Part shown: piece by piece, positions 18,898-26,980 of the stretch
Numbering within the stretch: position 1 is the first letter of the stretch
Layout of the letters: the number at the start of each line of letters is the position of its first letter
Source of the DNA: Bacillus spizizenii TU-B-10
GTDB lineage: Bacteria; Bacillota; Bacilli; Bacillales; Bacillaceae
Direction of reading: 5' to 3'
DNA: 64,000 bases
Assembly (NCBI RefSeq): GCF_000227465.1
Contig: NC_016047.1
Location: 2,460,857 to 2,524,856 of the forward strand
Notes under the pieces: generated by a model
What the model saw: the letters and a program-made list of their open reading frames with translations, nothing else
What the model was told of the DNA's origin: nothing
Database searches by the model: none
Program-made: the position numbers and the translations under genes

Positions 18898-20037
18898 TCA
18901 GGTTCCGCCAAGCAGATGCTTGGAAATAATCAGTCTTTGAATCTCGTTCGTCCCTTCATAGATTTGCGTCACCTTTGCATCGCGAAGCAGCCGCTCGACC
19001 GGATAATCCTTCATATAGCCATAACCCCCGTAAATTTGGACGGCGTCTAACGCCGCCTTCACCGCGGAATCTGAAGCAAATTGTTTAGCCATAGACGCTT
19101 CTTTTCCGCAGGCCAAGCCGCGATTATGAAGGTCTGCGGCGTGGTAGACAAGATGCCTTGCTGCCTCAGCCCTTGTCGCCATGTCAGCCAGCTTAAACGA
19201 TATGCCTTGATTGGCTGCGATAGGCCTTCCGAATTGCACCCGCTGCTTCGCGTAACCAACGGCATGCTCAAGAGCCGCCTCTGCAATTCCGAGCGCTTGG
19301 GCCGCAATGCCGATGCGGCCGACATTTAAATTCGCCATGGCAATGTGAAAGCCATCCCCCTCTTTGCCAAGCAAATTTTCTTCAGGCACCTCTGCATTAT
19401 CAAAAATCAGTTCCGTAGTATTGGAACCATAGAGCCCCAGCTTTCTTTCTTTTTTTCCTACAGTAAAACCGGGTGTGCTTTTTTCAACGATAAAAGCCGA
19501 AATCCCGTGCCTGCCTCGATCTTGAGCTGTTAAAGCAAAGGTGATATAGATATCGGCGGCTCCTCCGTTCGTAATGAATATTTTCGATCCGTTTAATAGG
19601 TATTTGCCGTTCTTTTTGATGGCTGTTGTGCGGAGGCTTCCAGCATCCGACCCTGAGTGAGGCTCCGTCAGTGCAAATGCGCCCAAATGGTCTCCTGAAG
19701 CGAGCTTCGGTACATATTTCATCTTCTGTTCTTCGTTGCCGAAGTACAGAATCGGATTTGTGCCGACCGAGGTATGAACGGAAAGAATGACACCGACAGC
19801 CGCGCTGATTCTAGAAATCTCATGAATCGCCAAAATATAAGAAATAACATCCGCCCCTGCGCCGCCGTATTGTTCCGGCACCGGTATTCCCAACAAGCCG
19901 TGTTCACCCATTTTTTTGATCAACTGAAACGGAAATTCGTCCGTTTTCTCCATGATTTCAGCAGCGGGAGCAATTTCTTTTCGGGCAAAATCACGCACCA
20001 TTTTTCGCATCATGACTTGCTCTTGGGTTACATGCAA
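18898..20037 (-). CDS. mmgC: Short-chain acyl-CoA dehydrogenase MmgC
   Basis: 379-aa FAD-dependent acyl-CoA dehydrogenase, first oxidation step of short-chain beta-oxidation. The family motifs AFALTEPHSGSDAGS (about 123-137) and the C-terminal YGGYGYMKDYPVERLLRDAK region with the catalytic Glu in IYEGTNEIQR are present. I chose the TTG start (read as Met-His-Val-Thr-Gln) because GGGGGTGG lies just before it; a GTG three codons earlier is itself part of that ribosome site. It precedes mmgD in the operon. Confidence 0.92.
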   Translation of the reverse strand: MHVTQEQVMMRKMVRDFARKEIAPAAEIMEKTDEFPFQLIKKMGEHGLLGIPVPEQYGGAGADVISYILAIHEISRISAAVGVILSVHTSVGTNPILYFGNEEQKMKYVPKLASGDHLGAFALTEPHSGSDAGSLRTTAIKKNGKYLLNGSKIFITNGGAADIYITFALTAQDRGRHGISAFIVEKSTPGFTVGKKERKLGLYGSNTTELIFDNAEVPEENLLGKEGDGFHIAMANLNVGRIGIAAQALGIAEAALEHAVGYAKQRVQFGRPIAANQGISFKLADMATRAEAARHLVYHAADLHNRGLACGKEASMAKQFASDSAVKAALDAVQIYGGYGYMKDYPVERLLRDAKVTQIYEGTNEIQRLIISKHLLGGT

Positions 20038-20064
20038 CTCGGCCACCCCCGGATGGAATTGACT

Positions 20065-20928
20065 TCAGAAAGTCCTCTCCTCATATTGATAAAAACCGCG
20101 TCCACTCTTTTTGCCAAGCCAGCCCGCTTTGACATATTTGCGGAGCAGCGGGCAAGGTCGGTATTTGGAATCGCCAAGGCCGGAATAAAGAACTTCCATA
20201 ATCGATAAACACGTATCCAGCCCGATAAAATCCGCTAATGTAAGCGGGCCCATCGGATGGTTCATGCCCAGCTTCATCACCTCGTCTATTGCCTCCGGCT
20301 TCGCCACCCCCTCATACACGCAATAGATGGCTTCATTAATCATTGGAAGAAGAATGCGATTGGAAACAAACCCCGGAAAATCATTGACTTCTACCGGTGT
20401 TTTCCCCATCTTTTCCGCTAATCCCATAACAACTAAGGCCGTTTCTTCTGATGTAGCCAAGCCGCGAATCACTTCAACTAGCTTCATCACAGGGACAGGA
20501 TTCATAAAATGCATGCCAATGACTCGTTCAGGCCGGGTTGTCACAGCAGCGATTTCAGTAATAGGCAAGGAAGATGTATTGCTGGCCAAAATCGTATGAG
20601 GCGGACAAATGTGATCAAGTGTGTTAAACATTTCAGTTTTCGCCGTCATGTTTTCTGCAATAGCCTCAATCACAATGTCCGCATGCTTTGCCTCCTCAAG
20701 CGTTCGAGAGAGCGAAATGCGGCTGATCACATCCTTCACTTCCGCTTCGGTCTTTCTTCCTTTTTCAGCATCACGGGTCAGCTGTTTCTTCAACCGCTTC
20801 AATCCTGCCTCCGCAGCCTCCGGGTTCACATCGTACATCCGCACATAAAAACCTGCGTCGGCAGCTGTTTGAGCAATTCCGCTTCCCATCTGACCTGCAC
20901 CGGCCACCATGATATGTTTAATCTCCAT
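20065..20928 (-). CDS. mmgB: 3-hydroxybutyryl-CoA dehydrogenase MmgB
   Basis: 287-aa NAD(P)-dependent 3-hydroxyacyl-CoA dehydrogenase. N-terminal Rossmann motif [13 protein letters not shown], the family signature around [15 protein letters not shown] (about 185-200), and the catalytic His in HFMNPVPVM are visible. It works between MmgC and the thiolase MmgA in short-chain fatty acid metabolism. It has a GGGG-rich ribosome site and lies 25 bases after mmgA. Confidence 0.94.
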   Translation of the reverse strand: MEIKHIMVAGAGQMGSGIAQTAADAGFYVRMYDVNPEAAEAGLKRLKKQLTRDAEKGRKTEAEVKDVISRISLSRTLEEAKHADIVIEAIAENMTAKTEMFNTLDHICPPHTILASNTSSLPITEIAAVTTRPERVIGMHFMNPVPVMKLVEVIRGLATSEETALVVMGLAEKMGKTPVEVNDFPGFVSNRILLPMINEAIYCVYEGVAKPEAIDEVMKLGMNHPMGPLTLADFIGLDTCLSIMEVLYSGLGDSKYRPCPLLRKYVKAGWLGKKSGRGFYQYEERTF

Positions 20929-20953
20929 TTAAATCCCCTTTTTCGTCATTGTT

Positions 20954-22135
20954 TTAATGAACCTGCACTAAGACGGCATCTCCCTGAGCCGCACCGCTGC
21001 AGATGGAGGCAACTCCCAGTCCCCCTCCCCGGCGCTTTAATTCATAAACAAGCGTCATGAGAATTCTTGCCCCGCTAGCGCCGATCGGATGGCCGAGCGC
21101 GATCGCACCGCCGTTTACATTTACTTTTTCAAGATCGAAACCGACGATTTTTTCACATGTCAAAACAACAGAAGCAAACGCTTCATTTACTTCAAACAAG
21201 TCAATATCTTGGACAGTTAAACCGTTCTTTTTCAGGAGCTTGTTAATTGCAAACCCCGGAGCTGCCGCTAGCTCGTTCGCTTGCATTCCCATAGTTGAAA
21301 AACCAAGAATTGTAGCCAGAGGCCGTTTGCCAAGCCTAGCAGCTTCGTCCTCAGACATTAGCACGAACGCACCGGCTCCGTCATTGACCCCGGGAGCATT
21401 ACCGGCTGTGATGGAACCATCACTTGTATAAATGGGAGAAAGTTTTGCAAGCTGATCCAGACTTGTGTCACGCCGAATCGCTTCATCTTTTTCAACCATA
21501 TTTGTTTTTCCTTTTCGGTTGGTCCAGCTTACGGGAACAATTTCATCATGAAGCTTTCCTTCATCGGCTGCCTTAGCTGCTCGCGCATGACTTCTCAGCG
21601 CCCATTCATCCTGCTCCCTGCGTGAGATTCTATATTCCTTGGCGGCTGTATTTCCGTGAACAGCCATATGCACCTCATCAAACGCGCATGTTAACCCGTC
21701 ATAAACCATTAAGTCCCTAAGCTCACCGTCTCCCATCCGCGCTCCCCAACGCCCGGCGGGAACGGCATATGGAATATTGCTCATGCTTTCCATTCCCCCG
21801 GCGACAAGAATGTCCGCATCTTGCGCCCGAATCATTTGATCACACAGGGTGACAGCGCGCAGTCCGGATGCACAGACTTTATTTAGCGTTTCTGACGGCA
21901 CACTCCAAGGCATTCCAGCCAGACGGGCAGCTTGGCGGGAAGGAATCTGCCCTGAGCCGGCTTGGACAACCATGCCCATAACAGTTCCTTCCACCTCATC
22001 TCCAGATACTCCAGCGCGATGTAACGCCTCCTTCATCGCAATGCCCCCAAGCTCAGCAGCTTTCACCTCTTTCAATGCACCGCCGAATTTGCCAAATGGT
22101 GTTCTTGCAGCACTTACAATGACTGTTTTCCTCAT
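20954..22135 (-). CDS. mmgA: Acetyl-CoA acetyltransferase (thiolase) MmgA
   Basis: 393-aa thiolase. The nucleophilic Cys lies in [11 protein letters not shown] (near residue 88). The C-terminal motifs GHPIGASG and the second active Cys in [12 protein letters not shown] are present. It cleaves or forms acetoacetyl-CoA. First gene of the mmg operon behind a sigma-E-like promoter and a cre site, so the whole pathway is expected in the mother cell and repressed by good carbon sources. Confidence 0.94.
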   Translation of the reverse strand: MRKTVIVSAARTPFGKFGGALKEVKAAELGGIAMKEALHRAGVSGDEVEGTVMGMVVQAGSGQIPSRQAARLAGMPWSVPSETLNKVCASGLRAVTLCDQMIRAQDADILVAGGMESMSNIPYAVPAGRWGARMGDGELRDLMVYDGLTCAFDEVHMAVHGNTAAKEYRISRREQDEWALRSHARAAKAADEGKLHDEIVPVSWTNRKGKTNMVEKDEAIRRDTSLDQLAKLSPIYTSDGSITAGNAPGVNDGAGAFVLMSEDEAARLGKRPLATILGFSTMGMQANELAAAPGFAINKLLKKNGLTVQDIDLFEVNEAFASVVLTCEKIVGFDLEKVNVNGGAIALGHPIGASGARILMTLVYELKRRGGGLGVASICSGAAQGDAVLVQVH

Positions 22136-22157
22136 GGTTTCACCTCATTCAGAAGAT

Positions 22158-22171
22158 AGACAGCGCTTACA
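22158..22171 (-). promoter_or_regulatory. CcpA cre site in the mmgA leader
   Basis: TGTAAGCGCTGTCT on the minus strand fits the catabolite-responsive element consensus TGNAANCGNWNNCW. It lies downstream of the sigma-E-like -10 and upstream of mmgA, about +14 to +27, so a road-block or promoter-occlusion mode is likely. Glucose repression of mmg through CcpA is established in B. subtilis. Confidence 0.85.
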
Positions 22172-22191
22172 ATTTCTAGTTGTCTTCTATG

Positions 22192-22199
22192 AATGTATG
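22192..22199 (-). promoter_or_regulatory. Sigma-E-type -10 element of the mmg operon
   Basis: CATACATT on the minus strand is an exact match to the mother-cell sigma-E -10 consensus CATACAHT. The region where a -35 should lie is occupied by a GAAT tandem repeat and gives only a weak match. Mother-cell control of mmg is established knowledge; the exact start site is inferred. Confidence 0.65.
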
Positions 22200-22213
22200 C
22201 TTTGAAACGGGCA

Positions 22214-22232
22214 TGAATGAATGAATGAATGA
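22214..22232. repeat. Short tandem repeat of GAAT in the mmgA promoter region
   Basis: Four to five tandem copies of the tetranucleotide GAAT (ATTC on the transcribed strand) lie immediately upstream of the sigma-E -10 element, over the -35 position. Such repeats can change length by slippage and alter spacing, though no such effect is known here. Confidence 0.7.
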
Positions 22233-22257
22233 AAAAAGAAGGCTGCGCCAACAGCCT
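22232..22257 (-). terminator. Terminator in the mmgA-yqiK gap, oriented for a minus-strand transcript ending after yqiK
   Basis: Stem AGGCTG/CAGCCT with a 6-nt loop, followed on the minus strand by TCTTTTTTC. It lies a few bases beyond the yqiK stop codon and isolates the yqiH-yqiI-yqiK unit from the mmg promoter. Confidence 0.85.
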
Positions 22258-22270
22258 CCTTCCAACACAA

Positions 22271-23002
22271 CTATTTATTTTTTAGCAATGCCAAAGCCTT
22301 TGCAGGAAAATCGGTGAAAATGCCGTCTGCCCCCGCTTCAAAGAGGCGCTTCATATCTTCCGGCCGATTGACTGTATACGGCCGGACCTTGATCGAACTG
22401 TTCCTCATTTTCTTCAGTACTTCATCAGCTGTCCCCGGGCTGTTCAGCTTCGGGTGATAGCCGGAAGCTGGAATAGATGTGATATACTGATCAGCCTGAT
22501 AAAGCACATCTGAAGTCAATGCCGCTCGTTCGATATGGGGAGCGAGCCGGGCGCATAGCGCTAAGCTTTCATGATTAAATGTGGACAGGATGATTCTTTC
22601 CTCTATATTGAACCTCTTCACTGCCTCCAGTACTTTTTCTTCCATTCCTTCATAGCGGATCACGCTGTTTTTTAATTCAATGTTGATGAGAAAATCCTTT
22701 TTGTCCGCCCACAAGAGCACATCTTCAAGCAGCGGCACTTTGATATCTCTGTACGTTTGATCATAACCAGCGGCGGCATTCGCAGTCTTTATCACATTAT
22801 ACACTGTATCCTTCACGAATCCTTTGAGCGATGTCGTCCGGTCAAGTCTTTCATCATGTATCACAACAATGCGTCCGTCTTTTGTCAGTTGCACATCAAG
22901 CTCAATTCCGTCCGCTCCGGCTTCAATTCCTTTTTCAAATGCAAGCATAGTATTTTCGGGATATTGACCTGATGCCCCCCGATGGGCAAAAATCTTTGTC
23001 AT
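22271..23002 (-). CDS. yqiK: Glycerophosphodiester phosphodiesterase YqiK
   Basis: 243-aa GDPD family protein. The N-terminal catalytic motif AHRGASGQYPENT and the metal ligands in GIELDVQLTKDG and VVIHDE are visible. It would hydrolyse glycerophosphodiesters to glycerol-3-phosphate and an alcohol. No signal peptide is apparent, so it acts in the cytoplasm. It stands downstream of yqiI with an 80-bp gap and ends at a terminator. Confidence 0.92.
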   Translation of the reverse strand: MTKIFAHRGASGQYPENTMLAFEKGIEAGADGIELDVQLTKDGRIVVIHDERLDRTTSLKGFVKDTVYNVIKTANAAAGYDQTYRDIKVPLLEDVLLWADKKDFLINIELKNSVIRYEGMEEKVLEAVKRFNIEERIILSTFNHESLALCARLAPHIERAALTSDVLYQADQYITSIPASGYHPKLNSPGTADEVLKKMRNSSIKVRPYTVNRPEDMKRLFEAGADGIFTDFPAKALALLKNK

Positions 23003-23081
23003 CGTTTCACCTCAAGCCCTAAAGTTTTCTCCATTATACTGATTTTGGCGGTTCCACTCTAGGATTAAGGCTGTATCAATC

Positions 23082-23702
23082 TTACTGATCATAATAAGAG
23101 TCAATGCCGGTGACAATCGCATCTGCGGCTTTTTGCTGGTATTCTTCACTTCCAAGCTTGTCCGCGTCAGAGCTGTTTGTCATAAATCCAAGCTCCGCCA
23201 GCACACTCGGCATTTGTGAATATGTAATGACGTAAAAGTCTGATTCTTTCACGCCCCTGTCTCTCGTTTGTAAGGATGACACCAGCTGGGACTGAATATC
23301 TGTCGCCAGACGCCGGCTGTTTTCCCCTTCATAATCAGACTGAAAATACGTTTCTGTTCCTGAAGCTGAAGCAACCCCTGAATTCACATGAATGCTAACA
23401 AAAAGATCGGCCTGATTGGCACTTGCCTTTGCCACTCTTTCCTCCAGGGTCAGAAAATGATCGTCGGATCTGGACGCAACTGGATTGGCTCCCTCCGCTT
23501 TCAGCTTGTCCGTCACATGCTCGGAAACTGCTAAATTAATATCCTTTTCAAAGAGCCCGTTTCCGACCGCTCCACTGTCTTCACCGCCGTGTCCGGCATC
23601 AATATACACTGTTTTCCCTTCTATCGGCTCTGCTGCCTGTGCATAGGGCCCGAGCGTCAAAGCTAATCCGCATAAAGCTAAGCTCCTCCATAACATTCTC
23701 AA
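23082..23702 (-). CDS. yqiI: Secreted N-acetylmuramoyl-L-alanine amidase YqiI
   Basis: 206-aa amidase_3 family zinc enzyme. A signal peptide occupies about residues 1-23 (cleavage after AQA). The catalytic domain begins with YIDAGHGGEDSGAVG (zinc His) and includes FVSIHVNSG and VLAELGFMTN near the C-terminus. It cleaves the amide bond between MurNAc and the peptide stem of the wall. The TTG start has GGAGGGAG at good distance. It follows yqiH by 18 bases, likely cotranscribed. Confidence 0.92.
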   Translation of the reverse strand: MRMLWRSLALCGLALTLGPYAQAAEPIEGKTVYIDAGHGGEDSGAVGNGLFEKDINLAVSEHVTDKLKAEGANPVASRSDDHFLTLEERVAKASANQADLFVSIHVNSGVASASGTETYFQSDYEGENSRRLATDIQSQLVSSLQTRDRGVKESDFYVITYSQMPSVLAELGFMTNSSDADKLGSEEYQQKAADAIVTGIDSYYDQ

Positions 23703-23720
23703 CTTTCTCCCTCCGGTCTT

Positions 23721-24017
23721 TTATGACGAGTTCTTCTGCAGCTGAATATCTTGCAGTTGTAACGTTCCATTATCCTTTTTTATATATTTCACCAGGACAT
23801 TTGTGTGATCTGGAAGTGATTCACATTCATCACGTTTATCCTTCGGAACCTGTATCATGGTTTCTTCTCCATTCAAAGAAACCGCAATCGTATGAGGATC
23901 AGCCGAGCCAATGTATTTTCCCTCTTCGGTAAACTTTGGGACTGAGTCATCCGCACTTGCAATACTGCACCCTGAGAGAAATAGCACAGTAAACAGCAAA
24001 AGAGCCGTTTGTTTCAC
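23721..24017 (-). CDS. yqiH: Small lipoprotein YqiH
   Basis: 98-aa predicted lipoprotein: a hydrophobic signal segment ends in the lipobox LSGC (Cys at residue 17), and the mature part is a small beta-rich domain. Lipid anchoring outside the membrane is expected. It sits directly upstream of the amidase gene yqiI, which suggests a wall- or sporulation-linked role, but no function is known to me. GGAAGAGGTG precedes the ATG. Confidence 0.85.
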   Translation of the reverse strand: MKQTALLLFTVLFLSGCSIASADDSVPKFTEEGKYIGSADPHTIAVSLNGEETMIQVPKDKRDECESLPDHTNVLVKYIKKDNGTLQLQDIQLQKNSS

Positions 24018-24477
24018 ATGATCACCTCTTCCTGATGTTTGGCTTTTATCTTTGACCAGAATGGCAGATTTGTAAAGCCGACGCGAAAGACGGCACTGGA
24101 TTCCACATTTTTCAAAAGGGCTATCCGACCTGATTATTTCCTGTTGTTAGAAAGAAAGCAATCGCATTTGTCTATGAGGATGGCTCTAATTGAGGCGCAT
24201 ATTAGAAAAAATTAACGGAAAGAAGCAACTTTTTATTCATTTTAAAAAATTTGAGGAATGATGTGAGCAAATCGTTTGACGAGTGGATCAGCCAGGCGTA
24301 ACCTTTTAAAGGATATTCACTTTACAGAGAGAAGTTACAGCCATGTCTGTTGCTCGCTGCAGCGTGTCACCACTTGCACCATCGGCCACCAAATCAGCGG
24401 CGGCTACAAAGCCCCCGAAAAAGAGCGCAGAAAACATCACTCTGTTCTCAAGATATTCAGCCGGTAAAGCAGATCAA
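24018..24477. other. Intergenic stretch between yqiH and yqiG without a convincing gene
   Basis: About 460 bases between two divergent genes. A 43-codon frame on the minus strand at 24306-24437 (peptide starts MFSALFFGGFVAAADLVADG) looks protein-like in composition but has no good ribosome site and may be a gene fragment. I see no RNA gene or strong repeat. The yqiG promoter lies at its right end. Confidence 0.5.
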
Positions 24478-24507
24478 TTGCATTAATTTTTACATATAGG
24501 CTAGAAT
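24478..24507 (+). promoter_or_regulatory. Possible sigma-A promoter of yqiG
   Basis: TTGCAT, 18-bp spacer and TAGAAT about 35-60 bases before the yqiG ATG. Spacing is one base long, so moderate confidence. Confidence 0.5.
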
Positions 24508-24539
24508 ATGTGCGAATCCAAACGAAAGAAGATGATCAA

Positions 24540-25658
24540 ATGAACCCTAAGTATAAACCGCTGTTTGAACCATTTACATTTAAAAGCGGCGTTACAATCG
24601 ACAACCGGATCACAGTAGCACCAATGACTCATTACGCTTCTAATGAAGACGGTACGATATCTGAAGCAGAGCTTGACTACATCATCCCCCGCTCAAAAGA
24701 GATGGGAATGGTGATTACAGCCTGCGCAAACGTCACGCCGGACGGAAAAGCATTTCCCGGGCAGCCGGCCATCCATGATGACTCCAACATTCCAGGTTTA
24801 AAAAAACTAGCGCAAGCGATTCAGGCGCAAGGTGCTAAAGCTGTTGTGCAAATTCATCACGGCGGCATTGAATGCCCGTCTGAGCTCGTTCCGCAACAAG
24901 AAGTTGTAGCGCCAAGTGACGTGTTTGATGACGGCAAGCTAATTGCCCGCGCCTTAACAGACGAAGAAGTGGAAAACATCGTGAAGGCATTTGGAGAAGC
25001 GACAAGACGCGCCATCGAAGCCGGCTTTGACGGTGTCGAAATTCACGGCGCAAACGGCTACTTGATTCAGCAGTTTTATTCTCCGAAAACCAATCAGCGC
25101 ACAGACCGCTGGGGAGGAAGCGACGAAAAACGATTAGCCTTCCCGCTTGCTATTGTCGATGAAGTGAAAAAAGCTGCTGCAGAACATGCGAAGGGTGCGT
25201 TCTTAGTCGGCTATCGCCTGTCTCCGGAAGAACCTGAGACACCAGGATTAACAATGACTGAAACCTTTACGCTTGTTGACGCTTTAGGAGATAAAGAATT
25301 GGATTACCTTCATATCTCACTGATGGACGTGAACTCAAAAGCGCGCCGCGGTGCAGATCCGACTCGCACACGCATGGACTTATTGAATGAACGTGTCGGA
25401 AACAAAGTGCCGCTTATCGCCGTCGGTTCCATTCATTCCGCAGATGACGCACTGGCTGTGATCGAAAACGGTATTCCGCTAGTCGCTTTGGGACGCGAAA
25501 TTTTAGTTGACCCTGACTGGACAGTGAAAGTAAAAGAAGGCCGGGAAAAACAAATTGAAACCGTGATAAAAGGCACTGACAAAGAAAAATATCACTTGCC
25601 TGAACCGCTATGGCAAGCAATTGTGAACACACCTGGCTGGGTGCCTTATAAAGATTAA
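24540..25658 (+). CDS. yqiG: NADH-dependent flavin oxidoreductase YqiG (old yellow enzyme family)
   Basis: 372-aa FMN-binding TIM-barrel oxidoreductase of the OYE/NADH:flavin family. Visible conserved parts: ITVAPMTHYASN near the N-terminus, VQIHHGG near residue 105, GFDGVEIHGANGYLIQQFYSP near 160-180, and the C-terminal ALGREILVDP. Family members reduce activated C=C bonds; the natural substrate is unknown. I chose the ATG of MNPKYKPLFEP, preceded by GAAAGAAGATG, over an upstream opening. It has its own terminator. Confidence 0.92.
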   Translation: MNPKYKPLFEPFTFKSGVTIDNRITVAPMTHYASNEDGTISEAELDYIIPRSKEMGMVITACANVTPDGKAFPGQPAIHDDSNIPGLKKLAQAIQAQGAKAVVQIHHGGIECPSELVPQQEVVAPSDVFDDGKLIARALTDEEVENIVKAFGEATRRAIEAGFDGVEIHGANGYLIQQFYSPKTNQRTDRWGGSDEKRLAFPLAIVDEVKKAAAEHAKGAFLVGYRLSPEEPETPGLTMTETFTLVDALGDKELDYLHISLMDVNSKARRGADPTRTRMDLLNERVGNKVPLIAVGSIHSADDALAVIENGIPLVALGREILVDPDWTVKVKEGREKQIETVIKGTDKEKYHLPEPLWQAIVNTPGWVPYKD

Positions 25659-25663
25659 TGTGC

Positions 25664-25698
25664 AAAGACTGCCGAAACGATTCGGCAGTCTTTTTTCA
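25664..25698 (+). terminator. Terminator after yqiG
   Basis: Stem AAGACTGCCGAA/TTCGGCAGTCTT with a small loop followed by six T on the plus strand, just after the yqiG stop codon. Confidence 0.92.
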
Positions 25699-25701
25699 AC
25701 T

Positions 25702-25815
25702 TTAAATAAATAATTTATGTAAACATCTAAACAGCAAAAGAAGGAGCTCGCCAGCTGCTTGGGGAAGCAAATCTAGGAGAAGCCCGTCACGCTTTCTTGC
25801 TTTTTTCTTTTTCAT
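25702..25815 (-). CDS. Unrecognised 37-aa basic/hydrophobic small protein
   Basis: The ATG is preceded by a strong AAAGGAGACG at 5-base spacing. The product has a very basic N-terminus (MKKKKARKRDG) followed by an amphipathic leucine-rich stretch (LLLDLLPQAAGELLLLLF), so it looks membrane-associated, like many tiny Bacillus proteins. I do not recognise it. It lies just outside the predicted left boundary of the accessory island and runs convergently into yqiG. The main support is the ribosome site and the biased composition; no homology was checked. Confidence 0.45.
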   Translation of the reverse strand: MKKKKARKRDGLLLDLLPQAAGELLLLLFRCLHKLFI

Positions 25816-25893
25816 TCGTACGTCTCCTTTGTTCATGAATGCTTCCTTACTTACGATTTTACAGGGAAAAGGTTTCAATTTGATCCTGATTGT

Positions 25894-26031
25894 TTATGCC
25901 CCAAGCAGTCGAAAACACATAAAACCACTTAAATGAGAGTCGATCAAGCGGCCTGCCATATAGGATTCTGCAATGATGTTTGAATCGACGCAAAGCACAA
26001 GAATAAATAACCCGATTAGTTTCAAACACAT
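25894..26031 (-). CDS. Unrecognised 45-aa peptide with signal-like N-terminus
   Basis: Starts at an ATG 6 bases after TTGGAGTG. The first residues (MCLKLIGLFILVLCVDSN) form a hydrophobic export-signal-like segment; the rest is short and mixed. A 19-codon frame (26035-26094, TTG start behind AGGAGGCG) ends three bases before this ATG, so the pair could be translationally coupled. The size and signal recall Phr-type peptides, but no rap gene is adjacent and I make no claim of that identity. Confidence 0.35.
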   Translation of the reverse strand: MCLKLIGLFILVLCVDSNIIAESYMAGRLIDSHLSGFMCFRLLGA

Positions 26032-26106
26032 GTATCACTCCAACCTGCAAATAGACGCTTCATATTCATTGTCGGCTATAACAAATGTCGCCAAAACAAA
26101 ACGCCT

Positions 26107-26122
26107 CCTATTTGGTAATAGG
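26107..26122 (-). repeat. Small hairpin touching the leader-peptide ribosome site
   Basis: CCTATT/AATAGG with a 4-nt loop. Its arm overlaps three bases of the AGGAGG ribosome site of the 19-codon leader frame, so folding could restrict translation. Small and possibly fortuitous. Confidence 0.35.
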
Positions 26123-26224
26123 ATTGTATTGAGAAATTTTCAAATGGAAAGAAAAACAGCAAAAATATCCCAATCTAATTTACAGACCAGGTTATTATAA
26201 AATCCGTATTTTACTTCCTTTTTC

Positions 26225-26240
26225 CGATATGTATCGGCAA
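26225..26240. other. Candidate left attachment-site remnant of the island
   Basis: CGATATGTATCGGCAA matches 14 of 16 bases of CGATATTTATCGGTAA at 37760-37775, in the same orientation. It contains the palindrome CCGATA-TG-TATCGG, as expected for a tyrosine recombinase core. It lies between the last small host-type ORF and the terminator of the restriction operon. Imperfect identity keeps this tentative. Confidence 0.4.
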
Positions 26241-26271
26241 TTTTCATAAAAGCACTTCTCGACAAATTGTG

Positions 26272-26305
26272 AACACAAAAAGAAAACCAGCCATAAAAGA
26301 CTGGT
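26272..26305 (-). terminator. Terminator of the type I restriction-modification operon
   Basis: Minus strand ACCAGTC/GGCTGGT stem-loop followed by TTTTCTTTTT, one base beyond the stop codon of the last operon gene. Confidence 0.88.
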
Positions 26306-26980
26306 CTAAAAATCAACTTCTAACATATAACCGTTTTGTTTAAGCCATTCCTTGGCTTTAATATATGTTGGCACTTGTATTGATACAATATTCCAAAACT
26401 CTGGTGTATGGTTAGGCTCAATTAGGTGAACCAGCTCGTGGACAATTATATAATCCAAGACATACATTGGAGCTTTCATTAATCGCCAATTAAAGATGAC
26501 ATTATTATTAGGAGTACAAGACCCCCATCTGTATTTCATATCTGAAATTTTGATATCCTTATAACTTACGCCTAAATGTTGAGCATAAGATTTTACTTTT
26601 GGCTTGATCTTTATTTTTGCCCGTTCAATATACCAGGCTTTCAATAATGAATAAGCATCTTTTTGGTTTGATCTAGAGATTAAGAATCTTTGACTAAATT
26701 CGACTCCATCAATTTCATTATCAACCACTAGGAGTTGATAGTTTCTACCTAAGTACGTTATGGTTTCACCAGAAACAAATTCTTTCGGCTGCAAATTCAG
26801 TGGATATTTTTGTTCATGATTTACTTTATCAAGGATCCAATTTTTTTTGGACTTTACAAGAAAATCAATTTTTTCTTCTGATACTCCCTCGGGAGCCCTA
26901 ACTATAATACTTCTGTCACGCTCAACGGAAATATTTACAGTTTTACGCTTACTGTACTTTATTTCATACTTCAATTCCAT
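26306..26980 (-). CDS. YgjP/DUF45-type zinc metallopeptidase associated with the restriction system
   Basis: 224-aa protein of the YgjP-like (DUF45/M48-related) metallopeptidase family. The family block KYRWGSC (149-155) is followed by the zinc motif HELVH (181-185) and a third ligand in NHTPEFW. It starts at the same base where hsdR ends, so the two are translationally coupled. Homologues often sit at the end of type I restriction operons. Their role there is not established to my knowledge; by analogy to HsdR turnover in other systems, control of the nuclease is one possibility (inference). Confidence 0.85.
   Translation of the reverse strand: MELKYEIKYSKRKTVNISVERDRSIIVRAPEGVSEEKIDFLVKSKKNWILDKVNHEQKYPLNLQPKEFVSGETITYLGRNYQLLVVDNEIDGVEFSQRFLISRSNQKDAYSLLKAWYIERAKIKIKPKVKSYAQHLGVSYKDIKISDMKYRWGSCTPNNNVIFNWRLMKAPMYVLDYIIVHELVHLIEPNHTPEFWNIVSIQVPTYIKAKEWLKQNGYMLEVDF

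Noticed and set aside
25894-26031. Phr-type quorum peptide for the 45-aa ORF
   Set aside because: Size and signal fit, but no rap gene is adjacent and the C-terminus has no typical pentapeptide; kept as unrecognised.
25859-26050. 63-aa minus-strand frame in the small-ORF region
   Set aside because: The overlapping 45-codon frame has the better ribosome site and a signal-like N-terminus; this one looks like its out-of-frame shadow.
26115-26143. Promoter TTGAAA-17-TATTAC for the tiny leader ORF
   Set aside because: The implied start site would fall inside the ribosome site of the leader, so it cannot drive that frame as drawn.
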